Assembly: GCF_002836595.1 (NCBI RefSeq)
Contig: NZ_PJBB01000003.1
Span: forward strand, 3,999,501-4,063,500
Direction: 5' to 3'
Length of the DNA stretch: 64,000 nucleotides
DNA from: Tenacibaculum sp. Bg11-29
Lineage (GTDB): Bacteria; Bacteroidota; Bacteroidia; Flavobacteriales; Flavobacteriaceae
The position numbers were made by a program, and so were the translations under genes. How positions within the stretch are numbered: position 1 is the first letter of the stretch; each line of letters begins with the position of its first letter. Below are positions 27,840 to 37,507 of the stretch, in pieces. A model generated the notes under the pieces. That model did not search any database. It was given only the letters and a program-made list of their open reading frames with translations, and was not told where the DNA came from.

Positions 27840-28157
27840 ATGGTAAAAAAAATACTTTTTTTATTCTTATTAGTCACCTTATCTAGCTTTTCTCAAAAAA
27901 AGTCTATTGATGGTTTGGTTGTTTCACCAAACCCTTTTACTACTACTACTACTATATTTATTAACTCTAAAGTTAGTCAAAATGTAATTTTAACTGTTAG
28001 AAATGTACTCGGTAAAACTGTATATTCTAAAAGAATTAAAATTACAAACGGACGTAATTCTATTCCTTTTGATCGTAACGATTTAAAATCAGGTATGTAT
28101 ATTTATGCTATTCAGAATAATAAAGAAGTAATATCTAAACGTTTTGTAATACGATAA
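27840..28157 (+). CDS. Short exported protein: signal peptide plus T9SS type A sorting domain
   Basis: 105 residues. After a signal peptide (MVKKILFLFLLVTLSSFSQ) nearly the whole remainder is a type IX secretion C-terminal domain: VVSPNPFTTTTTIFINS, VRNVLGKTVYSKRI, LKSGMYIYAIQNNKEVISKRFVIR. No cargo domain is left between them. It ends immediately before the rnz ATG, so it is in the pyr/rnz operon. Stand-alone sorting domains may be relics or small surface proteins. Confidence 0.75.
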   Translation: MVKKILFLFLLVTLSSFSQKKSIDGLVVSPNPFTTTTTIFINSKVSQNVILTVRNVLGKTVYSKRIKITNGRNSIPFDRNDLKSGMYIYAIQNNKEVISKRFVIR

Positions 28158-29099
28158 ATGAGCTTAAACTTAACTATTTTAGGTTGCCATTCAGCAACTC
28201 CTAGAGTAAACTCACACCCTACATCTCAATATTTAGAAATTAATAACAATCATTTTTTAATTGATTGTGGTGAAGGTACGCAAAGACAAATGCGAAAATA
28301 TAAAATTGGTTTTTCTAAAATAAACCATATTTTTATTTCTCATTTGCATGGTGATCATTTTTTTGGATTAATAGGACTTATATCTACTTTTGGAATTTTA
28401 AATCGAGAAAAAGATTTACATATCTATGGACCAAAAGGAATTAAAGAAGTTACAACTCTTCAATTAAAACTTTCAAAATCTTGGACAAAATACCATATAT
28501 TTTTTCACGAATTAGAGTCTAAAGAAAGTGAATTAATTTTTGAAGACGATAAAGTTACTGTTCATACAATACCATTAGATCATCGAGTTTATACAAATGG
28601 TTTCTTATTTACAGAAAAAGAAAAGCCTAGAAAATTACATATTGGTAATATTGAACAGTATAAAGAAATAGATACTTGTGATTTTCATAACATTAAAGCA
28701 GGAAAAAATTTTACTTTATCTACTGGTGAGGTTATTTTAAATTCTGAACTAACAATTGACCCACCTAAACCAAAAGCCTTTGCTTTTTGTAGTGATACTA
28801 GTTATAAACCAAGTATTGTACCTATAATTAAAAATGTAGATTTACTATATCATGAAGCTACTTTTTTAAAAGACAGGGAAAATTTGTGTGAAAAAACAAA
28901 ACATTCTACTGCTGAACAAGCTGCTGAAATTGCGAATAATGCAAATGTAAATAAATTAATTATTGGTCATTATTCTAGCAGGTATTCAAACATACAAGAT
29001 TTTAAAAAAGAGGCTCAAACTATTTTTAAAAATGTAGAATTAGCTGAAGCTGGAAAAAAATACACTCCAAACGCTTCACCTATTACAATTCTAAATTAA
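28158..29099 (+). CDS. rnz: Ribonuclease Z (tRNA 3'-end endonuclease)
   Basis: 313 residues, beta-lactamase fold. Zinc motif HLHGDHFFGL near residue 63, the DCGEGTQRQM N-terminal motif, the FCSDTSY and HEATF stretches, and a C-terminal HYSSRY. Matures tRNA precursors. Its end overlaps the convergent CoA-binding gene by 4 nt. Confidence 0.93.
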   Translation: MSLNLTILGCHSATPRVNSHPTSQYLEINNNHFLIDCGEGTQRQMRKYKIGFSKINHIFISHLHGDHFFGLIGLISTFGILNREKDLHIYGPKGIKEVTTLQLKLSKSWTKYHIFFHELESKESELIFEDDKVTVHTIPLDHRVYTNGFLFTEKEKPRKLHIGNIEQYKEIDTCDFHNIKAGKNFTLSTGEVILNSELTIDPPKPKAFAFCSDTSYKPSIVPIIKNVDLLYHEATFLKDRENLCEKTKHSTAEQAAEIANNANVNKLIIGHYSSRYSNIQDFKKEAQTIFKNVELAEAGKKYTPNASPITILN

Positions 29100-29458
29100 T
29101 ATTGATTCGTTGATAACAATACCAACGTACAAGCGATCTCTGATTTTATTCCATTTTCTTTTAAAAGTTCATAAAACGCAGTATTTTCTGTTCCAGGATT
29201 AAAAATCACCCTCTGAGGTTTTAAGCTTATTATATAATCATAGTACTCTTTCTGTCGTTCTGAATTTAAATATAATGTAACTGTATCAATATCGTTAAAT
29301 TTTATTTTTTCAGCTTCAATAACAACACCTAATACCTTTCCCTTTCTTAAACCAACAGCCGAGGTTTTTATCTCTCTACCTATCAATCTTTTAATAGCAA
29401 TATTTGAATATCTTGTAGGATTCAAAGAAGCTCCAATAACTAAAGTATTTTTTTTCAT
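29096..29458 (-). CDS. CoA-binding domain protein (YccU-like)
   Basis: 120 residues with the succinyl-CoA-ligase-like Rossmann start TLVIGASLNPTRYSNIA and FNPGTEN near residue 95. Small stand-alone CoA-binding proteins of this type are widespread; function unknown. Stop codon overlaps rnz. Confidence 0.82.
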   Translation of the reverse strand: MKKNTLVIGASLNPTRYSNIAIKRLIGREIKTSAVGLRKGKVLGVVIEAEKIKFNDIDTVTLYLNSERQKEYYDYIISLKPQRVIFNPGTENTAFYELLKENGIKSEIACTLVLLSTNQY

Positions 29459-29553
29459 AATTGTTAATAATACGTTAAACTCAGTTAATTACAGTAACGA
29501 AAGTAATCAATAGTAAGTCTACTAAGTATCAAAAACAATTCAAAACAAACAAA

Positions 29554-32022
29554 ATGAAAAAAATAATATTAATCCTTTTAACTGTATTTAGTGTGAATAT
29601 GTTTGCGCAAATGCCTAAAAGTAGCTTACCTAAACCAGGTACTGTTTCAGGTAAAGTTATCGATAAAATAACCAAAGAACCTTTACCATATGTAAATATT
29701 ATAATCAAAGACTCTGCCAAGAAAATTATAACTGGTGGAATAACAAATGACAATGGTACATTTTCTATTAAAAATATCCCAGAAGGAAAGGTTATTATTG
29801 AAATTCAATTTATAGGATATAAAACAGTTTCTAGACCAATTACTGTTAGCTCTAAAAATAAAAAAATTAATCTTGGTACTATATCTTTAAATGAAGATTC
29901 TACAACCTTAGATGAAATTGAAGTAAGAGCTGAAACTTCTACTGTTGTTCAGAAAATAGATAGAAAAGTAATTAATGTTGGTAAAGATTTAACTTCTGCA
30001 GGTGCGACTGCTTCTGAATTATTAAACAACGTACAATCTGTAAGTGTTGATAGTCAATCAGGAGAATTAAGCTTACGTGGAAATTCTAATGTTCGTGTTT
30101 TAGTTGATGGTAAACCTACAAACATGAGTTCTGCTCAATTACTACAACAAATACCTTCAACCTCTATTAAGAGTATTGAATTAATTACCAACCCTTCTGC
30201 TAAGTACAATCCTGAAGGAATGAGTGGTATTATAAATATAATTCTAAATAAAAGTGCCAACATTGGTTTTAATGGTTCTATTAATACAGGAATTACTCAT
30301 GGAGAAAATACGAGATACAATGGTTCATTAAATATGAATTATAAAACCGGTAAAGTCAATTTTTACACAAATTTAGGTTACAATGCTGGTAAACGCCATA
30401 ACTTTGGTTATGTTAATAGAACTGGAAGTAGTGCTTCTTCTCAAAACTTTATTTTTGACAATGATAAAAAGTCATACTTAGTAAAATTTGGTGCAGACAT
30501 TTATATCAATGATAAAAACACCTTATCTTTTTATACTACACAAAACAGGTCTGATGCTTTTAATACTGGTTCTGTGAAAATATATGAAGGAAGTTCATTA
30601 GTTACCAATGCTCCTAATACATCTGATAATGATAATACTTCAGGTACTTACAATTTAAATTACAAAATTGATTTTAACAAAGAAGGTCATAATCTAGAAG
30701 TTGAAGCTACTTATTCTGATTCAGAAAATGATGAAAATGCAATTACGAATGAAACTATAATCCCTACAAGCGATTCTAAATATAAATTTTTAAATTATTT
30801 TAATACTATTAAAAATAATAGAAATAATACATTAATTAACATTGATTATACAAACCCAATATCAAAAAACGGAAAATTAGAACTTGGTTTAGAATATAGA
30901 ACTAACGAAACAAAAAACGGAAACAATACAGATCAATATGGGTTAAAAGTAGATAGTAACGGGAATTTAGTTCTAGACCCTATTAACAACACGCCTATTA
31001 TAGAAGCGATTGGTAACTCTTCTTTTACATACAATAGAGATATCTTTTCAGGTTATGTAAATTACGGTCATAAATTTAACAAAATAACCATGCAACTTGG
31101 GGCACGTTTAGAACAATATAATGTAAATGGAAACTTTACAAATAAAAATGAAACGAAACCTTATACTGATAATATTTTTAGTTTTTACCCATCAGCTTTT
31201 TTCACTTATAACCCATCTGATAAAAATCAATTCCAATTAAGCTATAGCCGTAGAGTTGACAGACCATCTATTGGACAAGTAAACCCGATTAGAGAATGGA
31301 GTACCCCGCTAATTACATCTGTTGGTAATCCTAATTTAAAACCTCAATTTACAAATTCATTTGAAGTAAATTATACTAGAAAAATAAAAGGAGGATCACT
31401 TACTTTTGGAACATTTTACAGAAAAGTAACTGATGAAATTTCAACCATCCTATATAAAGACCCATCAGATAACACCAACACTAGACAAATAAAATCAGAT
31501 CAAAATTTTGATGGAAATGACAGATATGGTTTCGAAATGTCTAGTAATTATAGAATAACAAAATGGTGGAGAGCAAATGCTAGTTTAGATGTATACTCAC
31601 AAACATTAAAAGGACTTGTTAGCGGAGTACAAAAAGAAGTAAAGAATACTGCTTTTAACACAAGATTAAGTAATAGTTTTACAGCAACTAAAAAATTGAA
31701 GTTTCAATTATTCGCCATGTACAGAGGTGCTAACAAAAACTTACAATTTAATATTGACCCAATGTGGATGATTAATACTGGAGCTAGTTATAAAGTATTG
31801 AAAGGAAAAGGAAATATTACTTTTAGAGTAAATGATATTTTTAAAGGAATGAAATTTAGATTTAACTCTACCGATCCATATACTCAAACAGGTCAATTTA
31901 ACTGGGAAAGCAGAACTGCATATATAGGTTTCAACTATAGGTTTGGTGGTGGTAAAAACAAAGCCAAACGCAGAAGAAATAGAGACAATAATGAAAAAAG
32001 CGGTGGCGGTGGTTTTATATAA
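29554..32022 (+). CDS. TonB-dependent receptor-like outer-membrane beta-barrel protein, copy 1
   Basis: 822 residues: signal peptide, a carboxypeptidase-regulatory-like domain (SGKVIDKITKEPLPYVNIII, residues ~30-115), a plug-like segment with LRGNSNVRVLVDGKP and PSAKYNPEGMSGIINIIL, and the OMP_b-brl_3 barrel ending in an aromatic strand (YIGFNYRFGGG), then a basic Arg/Lys/Asn tail and Gly-rich end. No canonical TonB box was identified. Its paralogue follows after a terminator. Ligand unknown. Confidence 0.88.
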   Translation: MKKIILILLTVFSVNMFAQMPKSSLPKPGTVSGKVIDKITKEPLPYVNIIIKDSAKKIITGGITNDNGTFSIKNIPEGKVIIEIQFIGYKTVSRPITVSSKNKKINLGTISLNEDSTTLDEIEVRAETSTVVQKIDRKVINVGKDLTSAGATASELLNNVQSVSVDSQSGELSLRGNSNVRVLVDGKPTNMSSAQLLQQIPSTSIKSIELITNPSAKYNPEGMSGIINIILNKSANIGFNGSINTGITHGENTRYNGSLNMNYKTGKVNFYTNLGYNAGKRHNFGYVNRTGSSASSQNFIFDNDKKSYLVKFGADIYINDKNTLSFYTTQNRSDAFNTGSVKIYEGSSLVTNAPNTSDNDNTSGTYNLNYKIDFNKEGHNLEVEATYSDSENDENAITNETIIPTSDSKYKFLNYFNTIKNNRNNTLINIDYTNPISKNGKLELGLEYRTNETKNGNNTDQYGLKVDSNGNLVLDPINNTPIIEAIGNSSFTYNRDIFSGYVNYGHKFNKITMQLGARLEQYNVNGNFTNKNETKPYTDNIFSFYPSAFFTYNPSDKNQFQLSYSRRVDRPSIGQVNPIREWSTPLITSVGNPNLKPQFTNSFEVNYTRKIKGGSLTFGTFYRKVTDEISTILYKDPSDNTNTRQIKSDQNFDGNDRYGFEMSSNYRITKWWRANASLDVYSQTLKGLVSGVQKEVKNTAFNTRLSNSFTATKKLKFQLFAMYRGANKNLQFNIDPMWMINTGASYKVLKGKGNITFRVNDIFKGMKFRFNSTDPYTQTGQFNWESRTAYIGFNYRFGGGKNKAKRRRNRDNNEKSGGGGFI

Positions 32023-32054
32023 CAAAACCTCTTTTATTTAAACTATATAATACA

Positions 32055-32087
32055 AAAAAAACCAAAGATAATACTTTGGTTTTTTTT
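32055..32087 (+). terminator. Terminator between the two receptor genes
   Basis: Stem AAAAACCAAAG / CTTTGGTTTTT with a 6-nt loop and T run. Confidence 0.82.
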
Positions 32088-32118
32088 GTTATATTTATCA
32101 AATAAAAGTCCCCTTTAA

Positions 32119-34497
32119 ATGAAAAAGTTAATAATACTAATTTTATTAGTATGTATACATGGTTATAGCTATGCTCAAGTTGCTAAAATTACAGGTAAAG
32201 TAGTAGATTCAAAATCTAAATCACCTCTTAGTTACGTTACCATTTCTTGCAGAGATGCCAACAATAAAATTATTGACGGTACAGTTACCAACGAAAAAGG
32301 TGAATTTATTCTTAAAAAGAAACCTAAGAAAAAAGTTTTTTTAAATTTTCAATTTATTGGTTACACAACTCAAACTAAAGAAATAGAATTAAATTCTACC
32401 AATCTTAACATTGGTGTAATTTATTTACAAGAACATTTAACCAACATAGATGAAATAGAAATACAAGCTAAAACCACAACAATAACTCAGAAAATAGACA
32501 GAAAAATAGTTAATGTTGGTAATGATTTAACTACTGCTGGTACTAATGCTTTTGAAATGTTACAAAATGTACCTTCAGTTGACATAAATTATTTAAATAA
32601 TGAAATTACTTTTAGAGGTAGCGCAGGTGTACTTATTTTAATAGACGGTAAACCTTCTAATTTAAGTTCATCTCAATTATTAAAATCAATTCCCTCTTCA
32701 ACAATAAAGAGTGTAGAATTAATATCTAATCCATCAGCAAAATACAATCCTGAAGGAATGAGTGGTATTATTAATATAATTCTTAAAAAGAACGCTATAA
32801 TTGGTTTTAACGGAAGTGTTACTACTGGTATTGAGCATAGTAAAAACACACGCTTAAATACTAACTTAAATCTAAACTACAAAACAGGTAGTTTTAATTT
32901 CTACACTAATTATAACAAAGACTGGGGAGATTTAGAAACAGATTATCACTTGAATAGAAATGATAAAAACATTACACAATTTTTAGACCACCTTGACAAA
33001 TACAGTGATCATAACTTTAAAATAGGTGCTGATATTAATTTAAATAAAAAAAACACATTATCTCTATACACCTCTCAATATTTTAGTTATTCTGATTTTT
33101 ATACAAATGGTTTTATTCACGAAAACAATGCTTTAAAATTACATACTCCTAACCTTTCTGTATATAGTTATTCTGAAAGTGCTTACAATATTGATTACAA
33201 ATTAAACTTAGATGACAAAGGCCATTCTTTTGAAATAGAACTTAATTACTCAATAAATAAAAACCCAGAAAATTCAACTAACAAAGAAATATTAAATCCT
33301 AATTCAAAACTATACAACTATAATAATAACATAACTGACAACAGAAACACATGGTTGATTAACTTAGATTATACTAAACCTCTCGCAAAAGGAAAACTAG
33401 AGCTAGGTGTTGAAGCAAGAATACACAGTACATTTAACCAAATACTAACAGATCAAGAAATAGCAATAGCCACTACTGTTAATACACCTAAAGGAAATAC
33501 TCGTTTTAGTTATGACAGAAATATCTATTCTGGGTATCTTAATTATAATAAAGATTTTAAAAAGTTTTCTTTTCAAACAGGTTTACGCTTCGAACAATTT
33601 AATGTTGATGGTCTTTTTAAAAACACACAACAAACAACGTTAGATAATTATTCTGATGATACTTTTAATATTTACCCTTCTGCATACTTAAGTTATTCAC
33701 CTTCTGAAAAAAATCAGTTTCAAGCTTCCTATAGTAATCGTGTAAATAGACCTAGTATAGAACAAGTAACTCCAATACAAGAATTTACGTCTCCTTATAT
33801 CATTTCTTTTGGTAATCAAAAATTAACACCGCAATACACTAATTCTTTTGAAGTAAACTATACAAGAAGTTTAACGAATGGGTATTTAACTTTTGGGCTC
33901 TTTTACAGAAAAACATCTGACAAAATAGGTAAAAACATTACTTTAAATCAAGTAGATAAAAACATTCAATATATTTCATACCAAAATTACAACAATTCAG
34001 ATAGTTATGGTCTTGAAGGATACGCTTCTTTAAAACCTACAAAATGGTGGACTTTCTCTTCGAGTTTTAGTTTATATATACAAGATAAATTTGGTTTATT
34101 AAATAACAAACAAACAAGTGTAAAAAACACCGTGTTTAGAGCGAATATTTCAAACAATTTTAAAATATCTAAAAAATTAAAATTACAAATATCCGGTTTA
34201 TACAAAAGTAAATCAGAAGGAATTCAATTTACGGTATCTCCATTTTATACGATCAATGCAGCTTTAAAGTTATCCATTTTAAAAAATAAAGCAGCAATTA
34301 AATTAAGAGCTAGTGATATTTTTAACACTTTAAATTACACTTTCTCTTCAACAAACCCATATTCACAAAACGGTCATTATATTTTAGAAAGGAATACTCT
34401 TTATCTTGAATTCTTATATAAGTTTGGTACTAATAAATCTAAAAAAAGGAACCGTAAAGAACGTGATAAAAATGAAACTAGCGGAGGTTTATTTTAA
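32119..34497 (+). CDS. TonB-dependent receptor-like outer-membrane beta-barrel protein, copy 2
   Basis: 792 residues, a diverged tandem paralogue of the previous gene with the same order: signal peptide, regulatory-like beta sandwich (TGKVVDSKSKSPLSYVTI), plug (FRGSAGVLILIDGKP, PSAKYNPEGMSGIINIIL) and barrel with similar NQF..SYS.RV.RPS region and basic tail ending ETSGGLF. Divergence in the extracellular parts suggests different ligands. Separate transcription is likely given the terminator in between. Confidence 0.87.
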   Translation: MKKLIILILLVCIHGYSYAQVAKITGKVVDSKSKSPLSYVTISCRDANNKIIDGTVTNEKGEFILKKKPKKKVFLNFQFIGYTTQTKEIELNSTNLNIGVIYLQEHLTNIDEIEIQAKTTTITQKIDRKIVNVGNDLTTAGTNAFEMLQNVPSVDINYLNNEITFRGSAGVLILIDGKPSNLSSSQLLKSIPSSTIKSVELISNPSAKYNPEGMSGIINIILKKNAIIGFNGSVTTGIEHSKNTRLNTNLNLNYKTGSFNFYTNYNKDWGDLETDYHLNRNDKNITQFLDHLDKYSDHNFKIGADINLNKKNTLSLYTSQYFSYSDFYTNGFIHENNALKLHTPNLSVYSYSESAYNIDYKLNLDDKGHSFEIELNYSINKNPENSTNKEILNPNSKLYNYNNNITDNRNTWLINLDYTKPLAKGKLELGVEARIHSTFNQILTDQEIAIATTVNTPKGNTRFSYDRNIYSGYLNYNKDFKKFSFQTGLRFEQFNVDGLFKNTQQTTLDNYSDDTFNIYPSAYLSYSPSEKNQFQASYSNRVNRPSIEQVTPIQEFTSPYIISFGNQKLTPQYTNSFEVNYTRSLTNGYLTFGLFYRKTSDKIGKNITLNQVDKNIQYISYQNYNNSDSYGLEGYASLKPTKWWTFSSSFSLYIQDKFGLLNNKQTSVKNTVFRANISNNFKISKKLKLQISGLYKSKSEGIQFTVSPFYTINAALKLSILKNKAAIKLRASDIFNTLNYTFSSTNPYSQNGHYILERNTLYLEFLYKFGTNKSKKRNRKERDKNETSGGLF

Positions 34498-34599
34498 TAA
34501 ACAACTCCCTAAAACGATTACCACACACAACATAAAACACTACAATAAAATAAATTAAACATCGCCTATCTATCTTAAATTTCCAATAAGAACATACTT

Positions 34600-34760
34600 A
34601 TGAAAATATAAAAAACTTAAGGAAAACCTTAACAAAACCAGAGCTCTTAATAGTAAAAGGATTAGGAATAATGATATCTGATAATTGTATGAAAGCGGAA
34701 GATCCTATTGAGTGTGAATGTAACAAAAACAAAAAACTAAGGTTAGTCGTTTGCGACTAA
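34600..34760 (+). pseudogene. Possible double-glycine-type leader peptide gene with an N-terminal frameshift
   Basis: From 34608 to 34760 one frame reads IKNLRKTLTKPELLIVKGLG then a Cys-containing core (NCMKAEDPIECECN...LVVCD). The first part resembles bacteriocin-type leaders of Flavobacteriaceae (Lys-Asn-Leu, Glu-Leu, Val-Lys-Gly-x-Gly). That frame has no start codon; an ATG at 34600 (ATG AAA ATA TAA) is one base out and would join it if one A were added to the A-run, giving a 53-aa peptide. Sequencing error, decay or a non-ATG start are all possible. No export or modification genes lie nearby. Confidence 0.35.
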
Positions 34761-34821
34761 AAGTAACTAATTTAAACATTCTCTTTACAGGCTCTATTTA
34801 TTACTAAATAACATTTAAAAC

Positions 34822-34853
34822 AAAAAAACCGAAGTATCTACTTCGGTTTTTTT
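34822..34853. terminator. Bidirectional terminator upstream of the FabH-like gene's stop
   Basis: Stem AAAAAAACCGAAG / CTTCGGTTTTTTT between convergent units. Confidence 0.85.
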
Positions 34854-34871
34854 GTTTGGTGTTAGTTATTA

Positions 34872-35879
34872 TTACCAACGAATCACTACAGACCCCCAAG
34901 TAAACCCACTACCAAAAGCAGCTAATACTACTAAATCATTATCTTTAATTTTACCCAACTCCCAAGCTTCGGTTAAAGCAATAATTACAGAAGCAGCAGT
35001 TGTATTACCATACTTCATAATATTATTATGTACTTTATCATCACTTAATTGAAACTTCTTTTGAATAAACTGAGCAATACGTAAATTTGCTTGATGCGGA
35101 ATCAACATATCAATATCATCTTTTTGTAACCCGTTTGCTTCTAAACCTTCAACAATAGCTTCAGAAAAACGACCAATTGCATGTTTAAATACAAATTGCC
35201 CATCCATATATGGAAAATAAGATTGATCATCTGGATCGTTCTTATCTAAAATTTCAGGTACCCAACGCTGTGTAGATGGTCCTTCTAAAACTAATTTTTT
35301 AGCATATTTACCTTCCGAGTGTAAATGAGTAGATAAAATACCTTTTCCTTTTTCTTCACTTCTAGATAAAACAGCCGCTCCTGCTCCATCACCAAAAATA
35401 ACAGTTACACCTCTACCACGAGTTGAGCGCTCTAATCCACCAGAATGGTTTTCCGCTCCAATTACAAGAATATTTTTATACATCCCTGTTTTAATAAATT
35501 GATCTGCAACCGACATTGCATAAATAAATCCTGAACATTGGTTACGTACATCTAACGCACCAATAGTTGGCATATCTAACATCTCTTGTACCTGTACTCC
35601 ACCTCCTGGAAAATACATATCTGGACTTAGTGTTGCAAAAACGATAAAATCAATATCATCTTTTGTTAAACCAGCACGTTCAATAGCTATTCGAGAAGCT
35701 TTTGCCCCCATAACAGCAGTTGTATCTCCTGATTTTGGATCTATCCAACGACGCTCTTTAATACCAGTTCTCTCCTGAATCCATTCATCAGAAGTATCCA
35801 TAAACTCCTTTAAGTCGTTATTAGTTACTACATTTTCTGGCACGTAATACCCTAATCCTGTAATCTTTGAATTGTACAT
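34872..35879 (-). CDS. 3-oxoacyl-ACP synthase III (FabH-like)
   Basis: 335 residues, thiolase fold. Catalytic triad visible: Cys in VRNQCSGFIY near residue 117, His in IPHQANLRIAQ, Asn in YGNTTAAS. It condenses an acyl-CoA starter with malonyl-ACP. Bacteroidota often carry several FabH paralogues, so a role in branched lipid or specialised synthesis rather than main initiation is possible. Single-gene unit. Confidence 0.88.
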   Translation of the reverse strand: MYNSKITGLGYYVPENVVTNNDLKEFMDTSDEWIQERTGIKERRWIDPKSGDTTAVMGAKASRIAIERAGLTKDDIDFIVFATLSPDMYFPGGGVQVQEMLDMPTIGALDVRNQCSGFIYAMSVADQFIKTGMYKNILVIGAENHSGGLERSTRGRGVTVIFGDGAGAAVLSRSEEKGKGILSTHLHSEGKYAKKLVLEGPSTQRWVPEILDKNDPDDQSYFPYMDGQFVFKHAIGRFSEAIVEGLEANGLQKDDIDMLIPHQANLRIAQFIQKKFQLSDDKVHNNIMKYGNTTAASVIIALTEAWELGKIKDNDLVVLAAFGSGFTWGSVVIRW

Positions 35880-35986
35880 ATGTTATGTTGATTTTAGACG
35901 TTGTTTGCAAATTTTTAACCTTCAAAAATAGTCATAATTTAATACCTTTACAAAAAGCATAAACAACAAACACTAATCTACTTAAC

Positions 35987-37378
35987 ATGAACAGAAAAGA
36001 CTTTCTTTCTCTATCAACAAAAGCTGCAATTTTTTTTGGATTATCTACTGCAATCTCTTGTAAAGACGAAGCCGAAAAAAAAATTGCCCCTATATTAAAT
36101 AAAACTGCAAAAGGAACTGCTTTCGGCTTAACAGCCCCAAAAATAGATAAGGTTAATGTCGGAATTATTGGCTGTGGTAATCGTGGGCAGACTTTAATTC
36201 AAATGTTTGATTGGTTAATAAAAAACAACAATGCAGATATAGTTGCTATTTCTGATTTAAATAAAGAAAAAACAGCTAAGTTAAATGAACACTTACAAAA
36301 AAAGCATAATAGAAATGCCCAAGAATATTATGGAAATGCAGATGAATGGAAAAAATTAGTAGATAGAGATGATATTGATTTACTAATTATTGCTACTCCT
36401 TGGGAAATGCATACACCAATGGCTTTATATGGAATGGAAAAAGGTAAACATGTTGCCTGCGAAGTTCCTGTTGCATACACAATGGATGATTGTTGGAAAT
36501 TAGTTGAAACTGCAGAACGTACCCAAAAACATTGTATGATGATGGAAAATTGCTGTTTTAACAATGAAGAACTTTGGGTTTTAAATATGGTAAACCAAGG
36601 TGTTTTTGGTGATCTTACACATGCTGAAGGTGCTTACATACATGATTTACGTAAACATTTATTAGATGAAAAATATTACGAAAATCAATGGAGAATAAAA
36701 CATCATCTAAATAAAGATGGTAACTTTTATACAACGCATGGTTTAGGGCCAATTAGTCAATATATGGATATTGGTCGTGGAGATACGTATGATCATGTTG
36801 TTTCTATGAGTTCTAGAGAAAAAAGTTTAAGTGATGCAGCTAAACACGCAGGTATAAATAAATTCTCAAATGTTAAATGCGGTGATATGAATACCACCAT
36901 GATTAAAACTAAATTAGGTAAAACTATAATGTTACAATTTGATGTTCATACAGGTAGACCTTACGACCGATTAAACACACTTGTTGGTACAAAAGCTGTA
37001 CACGAAGGCTACCCATCTAAACTATATATTAATGAAGATGAGCTAGCTTGGTGGGGACATAATTGGTTAGAAAAAGAAAAGTATAATGAGTATAGAGAAA
37101 AGTATAATCACCCTCTTTGGAATAAATTAAAAACTCAAATTTCAGATAATTCTGTTGGTCACGGAGGAATGGATTTTGTTATGATTTATCGTTTAATTAA
37201 GTGTTTAAACCAAGGGTTACCTTTAGATATTAATGTGTATGATAGTGTTTTATGGAGTGCTATTACACCACTTTCAGAACTCTCTGTTGCTCAAAATAGT
37301 AGCTCGGTTAAAGTTCCTGATTTTACTGGAGGAACCTGGAAAAATAAAAACACAACAGAAATGCTGAGGAATATATAA
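35987..37378 (+). CDS. Gfo/Idh/MocA oxidoreductase, GH109-like
   Basis: 463 residues. N-terminal twin-basic-poor leader with a Cys at ~25 (STAISC) suggesting a lipoprotein. NAD-binding motif NVGIIGCGNRGQTLIQM, then CEVPVAYTMDDCW and the family stretch MMENCCFNNEELWVLNMV; also FYTTHGLGPISQYMDIGRGD. These match glycoside hydrolase family 109 (NAD-dependent alpha-N-acetylgalactosaminidase-like). Actual substrate unproven. Terminator follows at 37394-37418. Confidence 0.82.
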   Translation: MNRKDFLSLSTKAAIFFGLSTAISCKDEAEKKIAPILNKTAKGTAFGLTAPKIDKVNVGIIGCGNRGQTLIQMFDWLIKNNNADIVAISDLNKEKTAKLNEHLQKKHNRNAQEYYGNADEWKKLVDRDDIDLLIIATPWEMHTPMALYGMEKGKHVACEVPVAYTMDDCWKLVETAERTQKHCMMMENCCFNNEELWVLNMVNQGVFGDLTHAEGAYIHDLRKHLLDEKYYENQWRIKHHLNKDGNFYTTHGLGPISQYMDIGRGDTYDHVVSMSSREKSLSDAAKHAGINKFSNVKCGDMNTTMIKTKLGKTIMLQFDVHTGRPYDRLNTLVGTKAVHEGYPSKLYINEDELAWWGHNWLEKEKYNEYREKYNHPLWNKLKTQISDNSVGHGGMDFVMIYRLIKCLNQGLPLDINVYDSVLWSAITPLSELSVAQNSSSVKVPDFTGGTWKNKNTTEMLRNI

Positions 37379-37393
37379 GCTCTTTAATTTATT

Positions 37394-37418
37394 AACGTCA
37401 ACAACATTTGTTGGCGTT
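37394..37418 (+). terminator. Terminator after the GH109-like gene
   Basis: Stem AACGTCAACAA / TTGTTGGCGTT (one G-U) followed by TTTTTATG. Confidence 0.7.
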
Positions 37419-37442
37419 TTTTATGTCATCTTGTCACAAAAT

Positions 37443-37450
37443 TATTTTTG
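37443..37450 (+). promoter_or_regulatory. -7 box of the htpG promoter (TATTTTTG)
   Basis: Consensus box 57 nt before the htpG start at 37508; the -33 site is not consensus. It lies inside the upstream extension of the open frame, which argues that the ATG/GTG-like codon near 37448 is not the real start. Confidence 0.5.
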
Positions 37451-37507
37451 GTATTTTTTTTGACTACTCTACTTCTTAGAAAACAATATCAAACAAAATA
37501 TATAATT

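Noticed and set aside
37448..37507. 20-codon N-terminal extension of HtpG
   Set aside because: Family proteins start at the MSKG methionine at 37508; the extension overlaps the probable promoter box.
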